Source: an uncultured Pelagibacteraceae bacterium (GTDB taxonomy: Bacteria; Pseudomonadota; Alphaproteobacteria; Pelagibacterales; Pelagibacteraceae). From it: a stretch of 50,820 bases of DNA. Below the pieces are notes generated by a model. It did not search any database and was not told where the DNA came from. It saw only the letters and a program-made list of their open reading frames with translations. The stretch covers positions 1-50,820 of the forward strand of contig CACIKW010000005.1 in NCBI GenBank assembly GCA_902587315.1, read 5' to 3'. The translations under genes and the position numbers were made by a program. Shown here piece after piece: positions 46,440 to 50,820 of this stretch (its first letter is position 1; the number at the start of each line of letters is the position of its first letter).

Positions 46440-49272
46440 TTTGCTGTCCTAATTTAATTTTTGAGACTATATTATTTAAACCTGTTGCATTCGATCCTTT
46501 TATCATCAAATAATCTTTATTATTCAAATCTTTTTTTATTAAATCTAATATTTCATTTCTGTTTTTTAATATTTTCCCTTTTTTTTGTGTTGTAATTTTG
46601 TTAAAAGTCTCTTTTATAAATTTTCCATATACAAAAACCTTATTAATATTAGATTTATTAATATCTTTTGCGGCCTCTCTATGAAGTTTTTTAGCATATT
46701 TACCTAATTCAAGCATATCGCCAAGTAGAATATTTTTGTTTTTATTTTTTATATTTATGAAATTAAATTTGTTAATAGCAAATTTTAACGACAAAGGATT
46801 TGAATTATAACTTTCATCTATAATACTTATTTTTTTATTTTTTAATTTTAGTTTTATAAAATCTCCTCTTCCTGTAGGTACTGAAAAATTATAAAATATA
46901 TTTTTGTTTATTTTTTGAATATCAAAATAAATTGAAATTACTGCTACCGTGGCTAAAATATTATTTAAATAAGGAAGGACATCATCTCGTATTATAAATT
47001 TTTTAGTTTTATTTTTTACTTTTATAAATAGAATACACTTAGATTTTTTTCTTATTGTCTTAAGATGCATAACATCGGCATTAATCTTATCAGCGAATGT
47101 TATGATATTTAAATTATTTATTAATGATTTTTTTTTAAAAAAATTAAAGTACTTATCTTCTTTGTTTAAAATAATTGTACCTCCTTTATTAATATTTTTT
47201 ATTATCTCGGATTTTGCTGATGCAATTTCTGATAAATTTTTAAAATTTTTTATGTGTGCGTATGAAATGTTTGTGATTATTCCTATATCTGGTTTTATTA
47301 ATTTTGTTAACTTATCTATCTCTCCTTTTCTATTCATTCCGGCCTCAAAAATTCCAAAAACATTTTTTTTATTTATATTAAACAAGCTGATTGGGACTCC
47401 GAATTTGTTATTATATGATTTTTTTGAGTAATATGTGGAACATAAGCTACTCAAAGATTGTCCTAATAGCTCCTTTAAAGAAGTTTTGCCACTACTTCCA
47501 GTTATAGAAATAGAATGAATATTGGAAGTTTTTCTAAATGCACTTCCAAGTTCGGATAAAACTTTAAGGGCATTTTTTACCTTAATTTTCTTTTTATTTT
47601 TAAATCCATAATTTTTATCAATTATTGAAAAAGCAGCACCATTTTTAATTGCTTCATTTGCAAATTTATTTCCATCAGTGTTTTTTCCTTTTATGGCAAA
47701 AAAAATATCATTTTTTTTGATTTTTTTCGAATTTATTGAGGCGTTATTTATTTTTTTTACTTTATTTAATTTAATTTTATTTAGTTTTTCTTTTAATACA
47801 TTTACTTTCCAGTCTTTGGATAATTTTTTATTTTTTTGTTTGATATTTTTAAGAATATTAATTTTATCTGAAAAAAACTTTTTAGTTAAATATTCTTGAT
47901 AATTTTCATGTCCTTTGCCTGCGACCACAAGTATACTTTCTGAATCAAGATCTTGTATTGCTTTTTTTATTGCCTTTGACCTTGAAGCAATTTCAATGAC
48001 TTTATTTTTATAAATTTTTTGTTTTATCTGAGATCTAATTTTTTTTGGATTTTCTCCTCTTGGATTATCATCGGTTAAATAAATTTTATCTGATAATTGA
48101 TTTGCAATCATTCCCATGATTTGTCTTTTGGGCTTGTCTCTTTGGCCTCCACATCCAAAAACTATAGATATTTTTCTTAATTTAAATTGATTTTTAATAT
48201 TTTTTAAACATATTTTTAGTGCTTCAGGTGTGTGAGCAAAATCAAGTATAACTAAAGAATTGTTTCTTATTTTTCCAATTTTTTCTAATCTACCATTTAC
48301 TGGGCTAATTTTATTTAATGATTTGATAATACTATTCATGGGCAAAATTTGACTCGCGGCAAGTATTGCCATTAACAAATTCTTAATTTGTATTTCTCCA
48401 ATAAGTTTACTTTCGAAACTATAATTTTTATTATTAAATTTAAATATTATTTTTTGCTTTTCACCTAATAATTTATGATCAATTATTTTTAGATCAGATT
48501 TACCTTTGCCTAAAGTATAATGCTTCAGTTTTTTTTTCTTTAAAATATTCTCTATTTTTTTTGATTCATAAATATCATTATCGTAGATTACCTTTGAATT
48601 TCTTTTCATTAATTTATTAAATAAAATCATTTTTGAATTAAAATAATCTTTAAATGATTTATGATAATCTAAATGATCTCTTGAAAAATTGGTAAATAAT
48701 CCAATATCAAATTTTATTCCATCAAGTCTATGTTGTTTTAAACCATGGCTAGAAGCCTCTAAAATTACATTTTTTATTTTTTTTTTTGTTAGATTTTCCA
48801 ATATCTGATTTAAACTTAATGGATCCAAAGTGGTGTTGTTTAAAGGTATGTTTGTCTTGCTTGAATTTATTCCTAATGTGCCAATTGAAGCAGCAGACTT
48901 GTTGCATTTATTTAATATTTGAATAAAAAAATTGGCTACAGAAGATTTTCCATTGGTTCCTGTTATTGCAATTAATTTTATTGGTTTTTTTTTATAAATT
49001 TTTGAAGCCGTTTCTGCTAGTAGTTTCCTAGGATTTTTACTATTTAAATATAATATATCTTTTTTAAATCCCTCTTTTTTTAGATCAGAAACAATTGTTT
49101 TGGCGCCATAATTGATCGCATCTTTTATAAATTCATTTCCATTTTTTTTTGTTCCTCTAATTGCGAAAAAAATATCTCCTTTTTTGCAATCTTGACTGTC
49201 AAACTTAATTTCTGAAAATTTATGAAATTTAAATTTTTTATCTACTTTTTTAAAAATACTTCCTATTAACAT
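46429..49272 (-). CDS. murEF: MurE-MurF fusion: diaminopimelate ligase and D-Ala-D-Ala ligase in one protein
   Basis: One 947-residue ORF carries two complete Mur ligases. MurE part (about 1-475): FDSQDCKKGDIFFAIRG (24-40), ATP loop ITGTNGKSS (103-111), EASSHGLKQHRLDG (172-185), a likely carbamylated Lys near 214, DFAHTPEAL, and DDNPR (401-405), the motif for meso-diaminopimelate, followed by AGKGHENYQ (451-459). MurF part (about 487-947): INSKKIKKNDIFFAIKG (513-529), ATP loop TGSSGKTS (591-598), an EAGMNRKGEI block and DESYNSNP. So it adds mDAP and then D-Ala-D-Ala. There is no stop or frameshift at the join (near base 47817). It follows ftsI by 18 bp. Confidence 0.95.
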   Translation of the reverse strand: MLIGSIFKKVDKKFKFHKFSEIKFDSQDCKKGDIFFAIRGTKKNGNEFIKDAINYGAKTIVSDLKKEGFKKDILYLNSKNPRKLLAETASKIYKKKPIKLIAITGTNGKSSVANFFIQILNKCNKSAASIGTLGINSSKTNIPLNNTTLDPLSLNQILENLTKKKIKNVILEASSHGLKQHRLDGIKFDIGLFTNFSRDHLDYHKSFKDYFNSKMILFNKLMKRNSKVIYDNDIYESKKIENILKKKKLKHYTLGKGKSDLKIIDHKLLGEKQKIIFKFNNKNYSFESKLIGEIQIKNLLMAILAASQILPMNSIIKSLNKISPVNGRLEKIGKIRNNSLVILDFAHTPEALKICLKNIKNQFKLRKISIVFGCGGQRDKPKRQIMGMIANQLSDKIYLTDDNPRGENPKKIRSQIKQKIYKNKVIEIASRSKAIKKAIQDLDSESILVVAGKGHENYQEYLTKKFFSDKINILKNIKQKNKKLSKDWKVNVLKEKLNKIKLNKVKKINNASINSKKIKKNDIFFAIKGKNTDGNKFANEAIKNGAAFSIIDKNYGFKNKKKIKVKNALKVLSELGSAFRKTSNIHSISITGSSGKTSLKELLGQSLSSLCSTYYSKKSYNNKFGVPISLFNINKKNVFGIFEAGMNRKGEIDKLTKLIKPDIGIITNISYAHIKNFKNLSEIASAKSEIIKNINKGGTIILNKEDKYFNFFKKKSLINNLNIITFADKINADVMHLKTIRKKSKCILFIKVKNKTKKFIIRDDVLPYLNNILATVAVISIYFDIQKINKNIFYNFSVPTGRGDFIKLKLKNKKISIIDESYNSNPLSLKFAINKFNFINIKNKNKNILLGDMLELGKYAKKLHREAAKDINKSNINKVFVYGKFIKETFNKITTQKKGKILKNRNEILDLIKKDLNNKDYLMIKGSNATGLNNIVSKIKLGQQNAL

Positions 49273-49290
49273 AACGTTAAAAACAAAATC

Positions 49291-50820
49291 CTAGTATTTT
49301 GTGGCTAAAATTGGTCCAATTTTTTCAATTATTTTCCCTGCTATTTCTACAGTTGTCCATCCGGCGGTATTAAAAGGTGTTCCCTTATATGATCCTTTTT
49401 TATTTCTATAGTTATAAACATAATCTTTAGAAATTTTAGGCTCATCGAGCAATGTAAGCAAAACGAACTTCGGTTTTGATGCAGGAAAAATTGCAACAAA
49501 TGTATTTATTTTATTTTTTGAATATTTTCCTTGAAATGATTTTTGAGCTGTTCCAGTTTTTCCACCAACTTCATATCCTAATACATTTGCTAGTCCAGCG
49601 GTTCCTTCTTCGGATGAAACTATTTTCCTTAAAGCAATATTTACCTTTTTTGAAACATCTTTTTTTAATAACTTTTCTTTTTTGATATTTTTATTTGAAT
49701 TATTTTTTATTAAAGTTGGGTTAATTTTAAAACCTCCATTTGAAATAATTGAATAGCCTTTGGCTAGTTGCAAAAGAGTTGTGGTTATACCATGTCCATA
49801 AGAAACTGTTGCTAATTTACATTTGCCCCATTTAAATTTTATAGGTGTTCCTACCTCTTCAATGTCAAAATTTATTTTGTTTAAAATACCAATTTTTTCT
49901 AAAAAAAATTTTAACTTTTCTATTCCTATTTTTTGTCCAATTCTAATCGATCCAATATTTCCTGATCTTATTAATATTTGCTCTGCAGTTAAGTTTGGTG
50001 GAATTTTATTGTCATACTCTCCTATGATGTTTTTTCCACATCTAATACTTTTTTCTAAATCTTTAAACTTTGTTTCAGGTTCAATCACTTCTTCATTTAG
50101 ACCGGCTGCGAAAGTAAATGTCTTAAAAACTGATCCAAGCTCATATACACCCTTGGTAGCTCTATTTATATAGTTCAAATCTTTAATTTTTTTTCTTTGA
50201 TTCAAATCAAAATCAGGTAAAGAAATCATTGATATTACTTCCCCGTTATTTACATTCATTAAAATTGCTGCGCTTCCAATGTTTCGAAAAATTTCCTGTG
50301 CATTAACAAGTTCATTTCTAATTAAATATTGTAGATCAGTATCAACACTTAATTGTATTGGATTTTTTGAAGAACGAAGCTCATAATCAAAATATTTTTC
50401 AATACCAGATATGCCATTATTTGCATCATCAATTTGACCAACAATATGACTATAAAGTTCTCCGTGCGGGTAAATTCTAGAAATTTTTTCTTCGGTTCTT
50501 ATTGATTTATCACCAAGTAACATAATTTTTTCTAGTTTTTTCTGGCTTATTTGTTTTTCTACATAAAAAAATTTTTCTCCGTACATTTTTTTATTAAAAA
50601 TTTTGTTAGGAAAAATTAATTTCAAATTTATCAATAATTTTTTTTTGTCTATTACAAGTTTTGGATCTATTCCTACATTAATCGTATTAACAGTTTTTGC
50701 TACAATATTTCCATTTCTGTCAAGAATAGTAGAACGATAATTTTTTTTTGAAATTGATGCTTTTTTAATATTTTCTTTTTTAAATCCAAAATAAGATGCT
50801 TTTATTGAAAAAATAATTCC
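49291..50820 (-). CDS. ftsI: Septal peptidoglycan transpeptidase FtsI (PBP3), 5' end outside window
   Basis: FtsI crosslinks septal peptidoglycan with FtsW. The frame is open to the right edge, so the N-terminal membrane anchor is missing. The visible part begins in the dimerisation domain (RSTILDRNGNIVAKTV at about 50700-50750). It continues with PHGELYSHIVGQIDDANNGISGIE and the transpeptidase domain with SVFK (active-site Ser), SGN (SxN motif) and GGKTGTAQ (KTG motif). It ends at TAG 49291-49293. The next gene is the murE-murF fusion. mraZ, mraW and ftsL, if present, would lie to the right. Confidence 0.95.
   Translation of the reverse strand, partial: GIIFSIKASYFGFKKENIKKASISKKNYRSTILDRNGNIVAKTVNTINVGIDPKLVIDKKKLLINLKLIFPNKIFNKKMYGEKFFYVEKQISQKKLEKIMLLGDKSIRTEEKISRIYPHGELYSHIVGQIDDANNGISGIEKYFDYELRSSKNPIQLSVDTDLQYLIRNELVNAQEIFRNIGSAAILMNVNNGEVISMISLPDFDLNQRKKIKDLNYINRATKGVYELGSVFKTFTFAAGLNEEVIEPETKFKDLEKSIRCGKNIIGEYDNKIPPNLTAEQILIRSGNIGSIRIGQKIGIEKLKFFLEKIGILNKINFDIEEVGTPIKFKWGKCKLATVSYGHGITTTLLQLAKGYSIISNGGFKINPTLIKNNSNKNIKKEKLLKKDVSKKVNIALRKIVSSEEGTAGLANVLGYEVGGKTGTAQKSFQGKYSKNKINTFVAIFPASKPKFVLLTLLDEPKISKDYVYNYRNKKGSYKGTPFNTAGWTTVEIAGKIIEKIGPILATKY

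Overview
This is a gene-dense, very AT-rich stretch (roughly 70-75% A+T by eye) of a streamlined alphaproteobacterial chromosome. The best match from gene content and order is a SAR11 / Pelagibacterales-like marine bacterium. Reasons: Lys/Ile/Asn-rich proteins with heavy ATA and AAA use, spacers mostly of 0-60 bp, many 1-14 bp gene overlaps, short versions of families, and blocks ordered as in alphaproteobacteria. I see no insertion sequence, prophage, CRISPR array, integron or rRNA. The only RNA gene is an initiator tRNA. The longest non-coding gap is 245 bp.

Layout. (1) 1-1544, plus strand: end of an RluA-type pseudouridine synthase, then the heat-shock sigma factor rpoH. (2) 1541-17317, minus strand: zapA-side genes, yebC, a RuvC-like nuclease, tolQRAB-pal-cpoB, tilS, ftsH, folP, glmM, thiD and purA (envelope integrity, proteostasis, folate, thiamine, amino sugar and purine). 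(3) 17372-25596, plus strand: tkt-gap-pgk-fba (lower gluconeogenesis/glycolysis), thiE, efp, suhB, rpmE, trcR, rpsU and tRNA-fMet. (4) 25842-32892, mixed strands: a MazG-like pyrophosphohydrolase, fumC, an AsmA-like protein, a UvrD-type helicase and aminopeptidase P. (5) 32884-50820, minus strand: the dcw cluster read from the right edge, ftsI (cut by the window), a murE-murF fusion, mraY, murD, ftsW, murG, murC, murB, ddl, ftsQ, ftsA, then lpxC, bamD and ligA.

How it works together: the right half encodes nearly all cytoplasmic and lipid-linked peptidoglycan precursor steps plus divisome proteins. The left half encodes Tol-Pal, which couples division to outer-membrane constriction, and the FtsZ-associated protein ZapA.

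Most notable points: (a) ftsZ is absent from its usual slot between ftsA and lpxC, and FtsA is very divergent; (b) murE and murF are one 947-residue ORF; (c) rpsU (bS21) has the strongest Shine-Dalgarno in the window but no ATG/GTG/TTG at the right distance, implying an AUU start, and tRNA-fMet follows its stop codon by 4 nt; (d) the RuvC at the yebC locus looks like the phage-type family, and ruvA, ruvB and ybgC are missing from the usual ruvC-tolQ interval. No single completely new system is evident; these are unusual versions of core systems.
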